64,000 nucleotides of DNA from NCBI GenBank assembly GCA_030272585.1, contig BSYQ01000016.1:744001-808000 (forward strand). The letters are read 5' to 3'. This stretch comes from Bryopsis sp. KO-2023. Its lineage: Eukaryota; Chlorophyta; Ulvophyceae; Bryopsidales; Bryopsidaceae. Each line of letters starts with the position of its first letter. Position 1 is the first letter of the stretch. The position numbers were made by a program, and so were the translations under genes. Positions 1 to 9,137 of this stretch are shown one piece after another. The notes under the pieces are model-generated. The model had not been told where the DNA came from. It did not search any database and was given only the letters and a program-made list of their open reading frames with translations.

Positions 1-1
1 T

Positions 2-418
2 GATGACAAAAAAATACACATGTGCAAGAGCATGTGCATTTACAATGATTACGGCGCTTCGAAAACGGCACGGTCAGCCAAAATTTTTCATGGAAAAAAG
101 TGTTTCTCAGCACTTTCCATTTTGGGGGAGAACAATCAGACCTGGTTTGCTCAAGTGCGTGCTTTTTTCCGGGGATCACGAAACGGGGAGGTTCATGATC
201 TTGCATTTGTCCGATGGTATGAACGAGCTAACGACGGCCCTTCAAATCACAAGGAAAATGTCTACTTGAAATGGGATAAGGTCAGGATTGAAGGAAGACT
301 ACAAGCAAATTATGATTTGGTGCCAATTCAATGTGTGCAAGATTTGGTTCTTTTGCATAAAGACCATGGGACTAAAGGAGGAAAGAAGAGGTTTTTCTTG
401 AATCAATACATTCGCTGA
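2..418 (+). CDS. C-terminal fragment of an unrecognised protein (5' end outside window)
   Basis: The frame is open from the left edge to a stop at 416-418, so only about 138 C-terminal codons are present. The first internal ATG is at 20 but is probably not the start. Visible pieces are an aromatic-rich stretch (AQVRAFFRG, then LAFVRWYE) followed by YDLVPIQCVQ and a terminal FFLNQYI. Alternating hydrophobic blocks ending this way resemble the tails of large transposon-associated proteins, but I cannot assign a family. It is not a retrotransposon gag or pol domain. It may be the end of a host gene or a degraded DNA transposon; the downstream kilobase gives no further clue. Confidence 0.35.
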   Translation, partial: DDKKIHMCKSMCIYNDYGASKTARSAKIFHGKKCFSALSILGENNQTWFAQVRAFFRGSRNGEVHDLAFVRWYERANDGPSNHKENVYLKWDKVRIEGRLQANYDLVPIQCVQDLVLLHKDHGTKGGKKRFFLNQYIR

Positions 419-1415
419 TGCATCATAATTTTGACCATCCAAGTCTGTTTGGACGTGCGTTGCAAACATACCTGAAATGTACAGCCACCAAGCATTACCA
501 TTTCTACTGACAAGGACAAGATTTAAGGATCTTCATGGGCTGTTTTTTTTCCTGAATGGATCCAAGCTGTTGCTGCTCTGTAACCAACTTGGTTGATTGA
601 ATCTGGCCTGGTCAGTGTCAGCTTCCTAACCCGACATTTTTCAGAGTCTTCAACAGTCCACACACACACACACTTTTTCAGTTTCTCCAATGCACCACTA
701 CTTGCTGGCTGACCTGACCCCAAGCAACATGTCTTATGAAAACATTTCATGCACTGTTCCCCGTGCAGATTTTTATTTTGAATAGGGGGGGGGGGAATCT
801 TTTTCGAGCGCACGAGACGACTTTCGAATGGCAGTCTTGAGAAAAGAAAAGATTAAGCAGACGGCAGCACCCACCTGCAGCAACCACACGCCGTGTTCGG
901 CGAACGCACCACTGGGGGGTATTATTGGCAGCGAACAGCATCCACGACCTCAACACGACCTCAGAAAGCGGACTTTCTGTCTTGTGCAAGTCAGAGTCGC
1001 TTATCGATTGGCGGAAACCTATCGGAAATCGAAAAAATATCAACAGGCCCAAGAAGTCGAACGCCAACAGGACAAGCGAAAATGTCTCCAAACCCATGGG
1101 AAGTCACATCGTCTTTGTCACGTGTTTGTGGGTCCGTGAAAACTTGAACAAAAAGTTCACGGAAACAAGGAGAAGTGAGTGTGGGGTGTACTGAGTGTGG
1201 TTTTCGCGGTATTTGTGTGTCGATTTCACGCACGTGATTCCACCGTCAATTTAATGCACGTCACATGATCGATATTTTTGCGTCAAACAGACGCGCGAGC
1301 TTTCAGCGTGTTTTTGCGTCAAGTTCGCGTCCGTGATTTGGCGATAACTTGGTGTTGTTTGACGCAAGCGCTGCACAAGCGTCAAATACCGCCCATAAAG
1401 TGACGCTGACACCCC
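419..1415. other. Intergenic sequence, no gene recognised
   Basis: No convincing coding region. It contains a short AC microsatellite near 661-674 and a G run near 785-793. Short open frames on both strands have no recognisable motif. The region may include the 5' end or LTR of the locus Z element, but no matching LTR copy exists in the window to prove this. Confidence 0.5.
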
Positions 1416-2446
1416 GTGAAAGAATCAGTGACGCTACTTTATCATCATTTTATCGCGGTTGGTTTTTTCAGATGTACACCGTACCACTCGGACCCTGGAC
1501 CATTTGGACAAGGAAGAGCAACACAGGCGAGACTGCCCCGTCCCCCTCTGTTTTCAGGTGACGACAAACAAGATGTCGTGGACTGGAGTTTTGGGTTGGA
1601 TCTATATTTCGAGGGGGCCAGGGTCCGTGAGGAGGATAAGCGGGCCGTTTTTCAAGCTCTACTTACAGGAAGTGCACAACGATGGTTGCGCATGCGCTTG
1701 ACCCGAGCTGAACCTGGCGAACACTTGACATATATGTCCCTGTTGTTGGAGTTGCAGAAAGAGTTTGGGACTCAGAATGCTAGCTTTAAGGGGCGACAAC
1801 GGATTCGACATCTGACCCAGAACAAGAACCAGTCTGTCCGTGAGTATACGAAGGCCTTTCGCTCTCTCGCACTGGAAATCGAAGGAGCCTCTGACGAAGA
1901 ACTTGTGCACATGTACGTGGGCGGCCTTCGGAGTGCTTTACGAGCTCAGGTGGAAGTACGCCAGCCACAAACGGTGCGTGCAGCAGCAACACTCGCGGAG
2001 ATGTGGGAAGAGGCTAGCTTGGCGAGCACGGATCGCCCTCCAGTCCGAGGTGTGCAGGAGTGGAACTCGCAGCAGCAACAGCAGGAGGAGTCGGAGCAGG
2101 AAGACCACGCGGCTCTTGGGGTTCGTTTGGTTTCGGGCGCTGGAAACATTTCGTTTCCTCTCACGTGCCCACGCATGCCGCATTTACTAAGCTGCATGGA
2201 AAGAGCGGTTCGGAAGAAGTGGTTTAGAGAAAAAGTAAAAGAATTTATCGCGAAGGCCGAGACCGAGGGAGAGGAGTCGAGGGTGAGAGAAAAGGATCGC
2301 TATGGCATAAAAAACGTGAGTGAATTTCCGTGGATTTCGTTTTTGGATTCTGACGATGACGAGCAGGAAAAGGAGTCGTCCAGTTTTCAGGTTAAGGCGG
2401 TGGGAAAACAAGTGGGTGGGCCGACGTCGACCCAAATGTCGGTAAC
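1416..2446 (+). pseudogene. Truncated Ty3/Gypsy gag fragment (locus Z), host of element A
   Basis: The open frame carries a retrotransposon gag capsid-like domain: FSGDDKQDVVDW, then AQRWLRMRL, FKGRQRIRHL and VREYTKAFRSL, ending near MWEEAS. An E/Q-rich stretch and an acidic segment follow. There is no CCHC knuckle before the frame is cut by element A at 2447. The frame has no ATG upstream of the capsid motifs (the apparent start is GTG), so it is either 5' truncated or a spliced exon. It is less similar to the gags of A-F than those are to each other, so it marks an older family. Its right half lies beyond the window. Confidence 0.6.
2442..2446. repeat. Left target-site sequence of element A (gtaac)
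   Basis: Five bases immediately before the TG of the element A 5' LTR. The matching right copy would lie beyond base 64000, so the duplication is inferred from the 5-bp rule met by the other elements here. Confidence 0.6.
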
Positions 2447-2696
2447 TGTAACGATGCAGAACTGGACCAGTACTACTGGCAGTTCTACCCTAAGAAGGGT
2501 CCAACACTCATAGCAAGACAGCAGAGCAGAATGCTGCTGCTGCTGCTGCTATGACTAATACTACCACTGCTACTCCATGAATGGATATTCACAGGAGATG
2601 CAGCAAGGGATGTGAACGAGTGCTGCAGGCGCCGTCACATCAGGAAGATGATATATGAGGTCTATGACCGACTGCTGCAAGAGGAACGAAGTGCAG
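2447..2696 (+). repeat. Element A 5' LTR, piece 1 of 3
   Basis: Bases 2447-2614 are identical to 63833-64000 (start of the 3' LTR), including a CTG run. The piece is cut by element B after the sequence tgcag. Confidence 0.93.
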
Positions 2697-3169
2697 TGTA
2701 GCGAATCAGGGTTTCTGACAGCCCTGCAGTACGTCAGCAGGCTTGCTGACAGTCCTGCAGTACTTTAAGTAGGAGGCTGGCTGCCCTGAGGCAGCATACA
2801 GTCAGTCAGGGTGTGCTGGCAGTGAAGTAGTACGTGGACTACTGAGCTGGCAGCTAGAATGTTCTAGAAGGTCGCTCAGCACCACAGGAATGGCCGTGGG
2901 GCTGAGCTGGGCTCTGATTGAAAGGACTGCAAGGTCTGATGCCTTGCAGCAGTGATGCAGACTGATGTTACAGCCTATGATCAGTTAGGATCAAGGCTGC
3001 TAGGGTATTCTATAAGTTCTTGGGGTTTGAACGTTCTTGTAACCTTACTTTGGGATTGAACTCCCTTTGTCTCGCTTCCAAGTCGTCTATTCTTTCCCTC
3101 CAAGCCGTTCTAGGCTTGCAGTTCACAGCCAGCAGCCCACAATAGCGGTCTGCAGGCGGATTCACTACA
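2697..3169 (+). repeat. Element B 5' LTR
   Basis: 473 bp, TGTAGCG...CTACA. A TATA-like tataag lies in the 3' part near 3011, suitable for promoter function. The downstream motif 'cttgtaac...ttgaac.ccct' is shared with the element C LTR, showing that the two families are related. Confidence 0.95.
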
Positions 3170-3170
3170 T

Positions 3171-3182
3171 TGGTTTCGGAGC
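3171..3182 (+). promoter_or_regulatory. Element B primer-binding site
   Basis: TGGTTTCGGAGC one base after the LTR. The same 12-mer follows every 5' LTR in the window. It matches 10 of 12 positions of the plant initiator-Met PBS TGGTATCAGAGC. Confidence 0.8.
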
Positions 3183-3383
3183 AGGGGCACAGCAAGACTG
3201 TGCAGGGTCGCTGGAGGACCTTGAAAGGCCCCACAGCCTTGGGAGAGATAGAACTGGAGAGTGCTGTGAGCAGCACACAGAAGCAGCGCACAGGCGCAGC
3301 ACACAGACGCAGTTTTTGCGCTGTTCAGGGAAGCAGACTTGAAAAGTCACAGACGCAGCTGTTGTTTCGTCGAGTTTGGTTGT

Positions 3384-3980
3384 ATGAGTTTCGGCAGACC
3401 TTCTGGTGGTAGTGACAGAGTTATTGAAGTGGTTTCTGACTCTGAGACGAGTATTTATTCAGAGGACTCAGGAGAGAACCACCCAGAAAGGGTGCTGCCA
3501 CACACACTGCGTTTTCCTGATACAGTGGTTCGGTTACCCTCTCCTCTTCGTTTTGCTCAGCCTGTACATATACTTGGACCTGTCAGACACCCTTTGGCAG
3601 TGTTGGAACCAGGCGCTCAGAGAGCACCCCCTCACGGTCACCGCAGAGCAGAACAGGGTCCAGGGTACTTCAGATACACAGAGTGTACTGATCCCAACTG
3701 CAATATATACAGGAATCGCTTGAGAGGACAGCAGGAAAGAGAACGCAGAGAGCAGCGCAGAGATGGCCGGACAGGACGAGCAACCGCAGATAGGAATGCC
3801 AGCCCCAGATCCCTTCGACGTGCAGGGATTGAGGCAGATGATTTTGGACATGCAGGAAGAGGTCCAGCACCTGAGACACGTAGCAGCCAACGTGAACGTG
3901 CAGATGGACGACGCAGTTCGGAACGCAGTGCACAACAGGATGGCACAGCAGCAACCTCCCGCAGCTCTGGGCAGAGCTAG
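3384..3980 (+). CDS. Element B ORF0: upstream ORF overlapping gag
   Basis: The ATG at 3384 (MSFGRP) opens a frame of 198 codons that overlaps the first 218 nt of gag in the -1 frame relative to gag. The middle carries LGPVRHPLAV, then PPHGH, then FRYTECTDPNCNIY. Element C has the same blocks in the same order, including the MSFG start, and element A has a divergent version. The tail, where the frame overlaps gag, is Arg/Ser-rich and may simply reflect gag codons. Conservation of the pre-gag part argues for translation. It could be a small separate protein or an N-terminal Gag extension reached by a +1 shift. The paired Cys and HGH residues could bind metal, but I recognise no family. Confidence 0.6.
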   Translation: MSFGRPSGGSDRVIEVVSDSETSIYSEDSGENHPERVLPHTLRFPDTVVRLPSPLRFAQPVHILGPVRHPLAVLEPGAQRAPPHGHRRAEQGPGYFRYTECTDPNCNIYRNRLRGQQERERREQRRDGRTGRATADRNASPRSLRRAGIEADDFGHAGRGPAPETRSSQRERADGRRSSERSAQQDGTAATSRSSGQS

Positions 3981-4944
3981 GGCGAAAGGCCCTGACATGT
4001 GGTATGGTGATCCACATGATGTTCCCCTCAATGAGTGGCAAGTCCAGTTGCAGACATACTTTGATGTTACTGCAACCAGGGACAGGGAACAGCAGGTATT
4101 AGTGGCTGCAGGATGCTTGAGAGGAGCAGCAGGCACTTGGTGGAGAGGTCGGTATGAAGCTGCGATGGCAGGACAGCTGAATCTGCCACAGGACGTTCCA
4201 GCTTTGGTGACAGCACTCAGACAGCAGTTTGGTAAAACGAATGAGAACAAAGACTTCAGGCGGGAATGGTCTCGTCTGAGGCAGGGACGATCTACTGTTG
4301 CTGAGTATGTGCATCAGTTCAGAAGACTTATGCTGCAGATCAATGACAGCAACGCTGGAGAGCAGCTGTTTCGTTTTGTAGAGGGCCTGAATGACCGTCT
4401 GCGAACTAAGGTTGAAATGGAAGATCCTGCAGATCTGGAGCGTGCGATAGCACTCGCCGCCACTTGGGAAGGTCCACTTGAGGCGTACCGCAGAGAGGGA
4501 CGCAGAGGTCACAGTCCCAGAGGCAGGCGTGAAGGATCACGCAGAGACAGATCAAAGAGCAGAGGCCGATCTTACAGCAGAGGCCGATCCTACAGCAGAG
4601 GAAGATCGCAGAGTCGAGGTCGCAGTGCTGGTCGTGGCAGAACTGACGCAGATCGTGATAGGTATACACCACACCAATATACACCACAATTAGGGGACCG
4701 CATGGAGGTTGATGGCCTCCAGCGTAACCGCGTGGGTTTTGATGTTGGTAGAAACCGAAGCGACAGTCGCAGTGAAAGCAGAGGACGCAGTGGTAGTCCT
4801 CGCAGACAGAGGCAGAACAGAAGATCTGGAGAGAGTATCTCTGCCAGAAGGAGCAGAATGGATGCAGGTCACTCTGCAGCGAATGTTGATTGTTACAACT
4901 GCGGCAAGAAAGGACATTTTGCTGCAGACTGTCAGGAAAACTAA
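3763..4944 (+). CDS. gag: Element B Gag
   Basis: 393 codons from the ATG at 3763 (MAGQDEQ), chosen because element C starts with the matching MSGTDEH. The order is a short helical N-terminus (residues about 15-55), a capsid-like domain (about 68-245; LNEWQVQLQTYF, LRGAAGTWW, FRREWSRLRQG), an Arg/Ser repeat region (about 255-300; SRGRSYSRGRSQ) and one CCHC knuckle (CYNCGKKGHFAADC, about 376-389). Gag forms the virus-like particle and packages the RNA. The stop at 4942-4944 follows a possible -1 slip site (G GAA AAC, 4935-4941) leading into pol. RS repeats like those of SR splicing factors are unusual in a gag linker. Confidence 0.93.
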   Translation: MAGQDEQPQIGMPAPDPFDVQGLRQMILDMQEEVQHLRHVAANVNVQMDDAVRNAVHNRMAQQQPPAALGRARAKGPDMWYGDPHDVPLNEWQVQLQTYFDVTATRDREQQVLVAAGCLRGAAGTWWRGRYEAAMAGQLNLPQDVPALVTALRQQFGKTNENKDFRREWSRLRQGRSTVAEYVHQFRRLMLQINDSNAGEQLFRFVEGLNDRLRTKVEMEDPADLERAIALAATWEGPLEAYRREGRRGHSPRGRREGSRRDRSKSRGRSYSRGRSYSRGRSQSRGRSAGRGRTDADRDRYTPHQYTPQLGDRMEVDGLQRNRVGFDVGRNRSDSRSESRGRSGSPRRQRQNRRSGESISARRSRMDAGHSAANVDCYNCGKKGHFAADCQEN

Positions 4945-7900
4945 GGAGGCCAGAGTCTGGAGAGGCTGCTGGCCGGGAAATCCTGGCGGAGGAGGATAGA
5001 AGTGGAGTGTGGGATGGCCGGTGCAGCCCACCACACAGAGAGGCTACCAATTGGGGGGTAGCAGGAATTTTAAAGCAGAACTCCAAGGTTGGAGAGCCAC
5101 GTGTAGCCTCAGCCAAGGAGAAGAAGAAGAAGAAGAAGAAGATGGAGAACCTTGCAGGTACAGAGCCATGGGTAGCCATACCTGAAGGGGATCCTGCAGT
5201 GTCAGTGTTGAATTTTGCAGGTGGAGGGCCTTGTGTAGCCACATTTGCAGAATGTCTGGTGAAGGATAAAGGGACAACGAAGGAGGGTTGTGGGCTGTGT
5301 GAAGCCACAACCGCTCTGGTCTCTGAGGCAGGAGGTGATGAGCCAAGTGAAGCCACACCCAGCCTGCAGGTGATGTCGGGCAGTGCAGGTTTGGGAGGTG
5401 TACAGCCTGAACCTGAGCTGCACAATGTTACGGAGTGTAAAAGTACTGATGGTGATCTGAGGGCAGACACATCAGATTTTTCAGTGAGAGAGGAGCTTGA
5501 ACAGGGGAAACTTAGTGCAGATTCCCTTAAGAGTGTTTGTTCAAGTGTACCCCCAGTTTTGAAGTTGAGAGGAGTCCAAGTGGGGACTCAAGGATTGTTG
5601 AAGACCACAGGGGCTGTGGCAGGTTGTTTTGCAAGAATTTTGTTAGATAGTGGAGCAACCGACAATTTTGTTTCGAAAGATTGGTTGCTAGAAAATGACA
5701 TTCAGGCAAAGGCTTCTGAGGTGGTTACTGAAGTGCAGTTAGCAGATGGCAAGACTTCAGAGAAGGTAGAAAAAGAACTGCAGGCCAGTGTCAAGATGGG
5801 GAGGTTTGTTTCAGAGGAAAAGATGTATGCAGTGACACTAGGCAGGTATGATCTGGTGTTAGGTATGTCTTGGCTGAGTAAACACAACCCTATGATAGAT
5901 TGGCAGAAGAAGAAATTGGTTTTGCAGACACCTCAGGGAGTAGTCAAACTCAGAATGCAGACAGGTAGAGTAGAGGATTGCAGTACTGAAGATTTGGATA
6001 TGATGTCCGCCAAAGAGTTTGCTCGGGCAGCCCGCAAGGGTATGCCGATGTATTTGGTAAATCTTCGGGAAGTTCAGGAGGAACATTTGATTAATAATGT
6101 GGAAAGTACTGATGCAGTAAAAGGCAGTGTTGCAGAAACCTTGTCAGAGGAAGGAAAAGAGGCAGCTGAGTTAGAAAAACAGATCAGAAAGGAGTTTCAG
6201 GATTTGTTTAAAGAGGAACTGCCGCAGGAGTTACCTCCTGACAGGGGTGTGAATCATAAGATTGAGTTGGTGGAAGGTGCAGAACCAGTAAAAAAGGGGC
6301 TTTATAGGGCCAGTTTTGCAGAAAGAGAAGAACTGAAAAAGCAGTTAGCAGAGCTGCTGAAGCAGGGATTTATCAGACCTAGCAAGTCTCCATGGGGTTC
6401 GCCGGTTTTGTTTGTTCCTAAGAAAAATGGGAAACTTAGGATGTGTGTGGATTTTCGGGCACTTAACAAACTAACGGTGAAAAATAGGTATCCTATCCCG
6501 AGGATAGAGGAGTTGCTGGATCAGATTCAGGGAGCACGCTGCTTCAGCAAGATTGACCTCTGCTCAGGCTACCATCAGGTGCGGTTGGATCCTGCAGATT
6601 GTGAGAAAACGGCCTTCCGCACCAGGTATGGCCTTTATGAGTATGTTGTTCTTCCTTTTGGGCTGACGAATGCCCCTGCCACTTTTATGAACACGATGAA
6701 TCATGTGCTGCATGATTTTCTGGACGTCTTTTGCATCGTTTACTTGGATGATATTTTGATTTTTAGCAAAGATTGGGCAGAACACAAAGTTCATTTGCGG
6801 AAAGTGATGCAGAGGTTGAGGGAACAGAAGTTGTATGCATCAGCTTCAAAGTGTGAGATCTGCAGAGATCAAGTTGAGTTTCTGGGGCATGAGTTAAGTG
6901 CTGCAGGAGTACAGGTGTTGCAGAGCAAGGTGCAGGTTATCAGAGATTGGCCACCCTTGACATCAGTGAAGGATCTCAGGTCCTTTCTGGGATTGGCAAA
7001 CTACTACAGGAGGTTCATAAAGGACTTCTCTGCCAGAGCCAAGCCTTTGACTGCATTACTCAGAAAGGATGCAGAGTGGAAGTGGACTGAGACAGAAGCT
7101 GCAGCCATGCAGGATATCAAGGAGGCATTGATGTCTGCACCGGTACTATTGGTGCCTGACCCAAGTCTGAAGTTTGAAGTGACCACTGATGCTTCGGACT
7201 ATGCAATAGGAGCAGTCCTAACTCAGGACAAGGGACAGGGTCAGCAGCCAGTTGCATTTGAAAGCAGGAAGCTGCAACCTGCAGAACTCAACTATGCTAC
7301 TCATGAAAAGGAGCTGCTAGCAGTTGTGCATGCTCTGAAGGTCTGGAGACACTATTTGGATGCACAGGAGTTTGTGGTGCACACCGATCATGCACCCCTC
7401 AAGTTTTTGCATACTCAGCCTCACCTGTCGCAGAGGCAAGCAAGATGGATGGAGACTCTGCAATCTTTCAAGTTCGAGATCAAGTACAGACCAGGCAGAG
7501 ACAATGTGGTGGCAGATGCTCTGAGCAGGGCCACACATCAAGTGGAGGAAACAAAGTCTGAAATGAATGCTCAGGCTAGGCTGGAAGTTGCAGAAGGATT
7601 CCTGCAACAGGTGCAGACAGCTTATTCGAAAGATCCACTGTGTCAGCAGTTGATCACTGCAAGATACAGACCTGGACATGTGAAATGGGATGGGCAAAGG
7701 CTCTGGAGAAGAATTGGGAATGCTTGGAAATGGTGGATTCCTGAAGCAGATGGGCTCAGAGAGAAGATACTGCATGACTGCCATGAGTCCCCATTGGCAG
7801 GACATTTGGGCAGAAGGAAGACCCTTGTCAGGGTGCAGTTGCATTATTTCTGGCCTCACATCTCCGAGTCAGTGCACAAGTATGTCCGGAATTGCATTTC

Positions 7901-9080
7901 ATGTCAAAGGAATAAGGCTTCTAATCAGAGGCCTTTGGGTAAGCTGCAGCCCCTGCCTATTCCTGATGGCAGGTGGACCAGTGTTTCACTTGACTTTGTT
8001 GGGCCTTTACCTAGAACTCGAATTGGGTCAGATTATTTGTTGGTGGTTGTGGATAGGTTCACAAAAATGATCAGACTTATTCCTACTAAGCAGACAGTTA
8101 CTGCTGCAGGGGTAGCAGATTTATTTTTCCAGAATGTGGTTCGTTTCTTTGGGTTACCTCAAGAAATTGTTTCTGATCGGGATACTCGTTTCACTAGCAA
8201 TTTTTGGAGGTCTCTTTGGAAGAAGGTTGGAACAAGATTGGCAATGTCAAGCAGTTATCATCCTGAGACAGATGGTCAGACTGAAAGGGCTAACAGAACA
8301 GTGCAGGAAATTCTGCGCAGTTATGTTGAACCTGCAGGAACAGATTGGGATCAGCACTTGGCAGCTGCTGAGTTTGCTTACAACTCCAGTGTCAATGCTA
8401 CTACTGGATTCTCCCCCTTCTATTTGATGAATGGGCAGAACCCAAGGACTCCTGCAAGTGCTGTGGCTGTGTCAGCCTGCCCAGCAGTGGATGATTGGTG
8501 GACTACTTGGCAATCTGATTTGGAAAAATGCAGACACAATATTGCTGCTGCTCAGGCACGTCAACGCCAGGTGGCGGACGAAACCAGGCGGGGAGGGGGC
8601 TTTGAGCCAGGCGAAAAAGTTTTTCTGGCCACAAAAGACTTACCCCTACCTGCAGTGTTGAGCAGAAAGTTGTCAGCAAAGTACTGTGGACCATTTGAAG
8701 TCACTGAGAAGCTCTCTGAAGTTGCAGTCAGGTTGAGACTGCCAGGTCATTGGAGGATACATGATGTGTTTCATGTGTCCAAGCTCAAACCTGCATTTGA
8801 AGATCAGGTGGGCAGCTTTCCAGCAAGGGAGGCACCCAGGTGGCAACCTGAACCTGAACTTGTGGATGGTCAAGAGGAATATCAGGTGGACAGAATTCTG
8901 GCAGACAGAACTGTCAGAGGCAGGAAGCAGTACCTTGTTCGATGGCAGGGATATGATCAATCTGAGGACACATGGGAACCTGCAGAACATTTGCAGAATG
9001 CTCGAGATGTACTACGTGACTATCAGCAAAGGAGTGAAGGGACCGCAATGAGGCGACGTCCTAGTCGGAAAGCACAGTAA
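4890..9080 (+). CDS. pol: Element B Pol: protease, RT, RNase H, integrase, chromodomain
   Basis: The frame is open from at least 4890, -1 relative to gag; the predicted fusion point is 4941 and there is no ATG at the start. A linker with degenerate EPxxAT repeats and a Lys run (from a GAA/AAG microsatellite near 5118) precedes the protease (LLDSGATDNF; Asp codon 5647). RT has YLDD at 6741. RNase H has TDASDYAIGAV and HTDHAPL. Integrase has an HHCC finger (HDCHES...CISCQRNK) and the catalytic core, with the second Asp codon at 8175 and Glu at 8283, exactly 35 residues apart. The chromodomain (YLVRWQGYDQSEDTWEP) lies at about 8880-9030 and is expected to direct integration to modified chromatin. 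No stop or frameshift is seen. Confidence 0.96.
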   Translation: MLQLRQERTFCCRLSGKLRRPESGEAAGREILAEEDRSGVWDGRCSPPHREATNWGVAGILKQNSKVGEPRVASAKEKKKKKKKMENLAGTEPWVAIPEGDPAVSVLNFAGGGPCVATFAECLVKDKGTTKEGCGLCEATTALVSEAGGDEPSEATPSLQVMSGSAGLGGVQPEPELHNVTECKSTDGDLRADTSDFSVREELEQGKLSADSLKSVCSSVPPVLKLRGVQVGTQGLLKTTGAVAGCFARILLDSGATDNFVSKDWLLENDIQAKASEVVTEVQLADGKTSEKVEKELQASVKMGRFVSEEKMYAVTLGRYDLVLGMSWLSKHNPMIDWQKKKLVLQTPQGVVKLRMQTGRVEDCSTEDLDMMSAKEFARAARKGMPMYLVNLREVQEEHLINNVESTDAVKGSVAETLSEEGKEAAELEKQIRKEFQDLFKEELPQELPPDRGVNHKIELVEGAEPVKKGLYRASFAEREELKKQLAELLKQGFIRPSKSPWGSPVLFVPKKNGKLRMCVDFRALNKLTVKNRYPIPRIEELLDQIQGARCFSKIDLCSGYHQVRLDPADCEKTAFRTRYGLYEYVVLPFGLTNAPATFMNTMNHVLHDFLDVFCIVYLDDILIFSKDWAEHKVHLRKVMQRLREQKLYASASKCEICRDQVEFLGHELSAAGVQVLQSKVQVIRDWPPLTSVKDLRSFLGLANYYRRFIKDFSARAKPLTALLRKDAEWKWTETEAAAMQDIKEALMSAPVLLVPDPSLKFEVTTDASDYAIGAVLTQDKGQGQQPVAFESRKLQPAELNYATHEKELLAVVHALKVWRHYLDAQEFVVHTDHAPLKFLHTQPHLSQRQARWMETLQSFKFEIKYRPGRDNVVADALSRATHQVEETKSEMNAQARLEVAEGFLQQVQTAYSKDPLCQQLITARYRPGHVKWDGQRLWRRIGNAWKWWIPEADGLREKILHDCHESPLAGHLGRRKTLVRVQLHYFWPHISESVHKYVRNCISCQRNKASNQRPLGKLQPLPIPDGRWTSVSLDFVGPLPRTRIGSDYLLVVVDRFTKMIRLIPTKQTVTAAGVADLFFQNVVRFFGLPQEIVSDRDTRFTSNFWRSLWKKVGTRLAMSSSYHPETDGQTERANRTVQEILRSYVEPAGTDWDQHLAAAEFAYNSSVNATTGFSPFYLMNGQNPRTPASAVAVSACPAVDDWWTTWQSDLEKCRHNIAAAQARQRQVADETRRGGGFEPGEKVFLATKDLPLPAVLSRKLSAKYCGPFEVTEKLSEVAVRLRLPGHWRIHDVFHVSKLKPAFEDQVGSFPAREAPRWQPEPELVDGQEEYQVDRILADRTVRGRKQYLVRWQGYDQSEDTWEPAEHLQNARDVLRDYQQRSEGTAMRRRPSRKAQ

Positions 9081-9137
9081 AAACTGAAGAAGAAAAGGGA
9101 GAGTGTTATTTTCTCTTTATCGTTCGCGTGAGCAGGA

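Noticed and set aside
1556-1561. Splice acceptor (ttttcag) before the locus Z gag domain
   Set aside because: The residues spanning it (PPLFSGDD) already match the usual start of a gag capsid domain, so an intron end there is unlikely.
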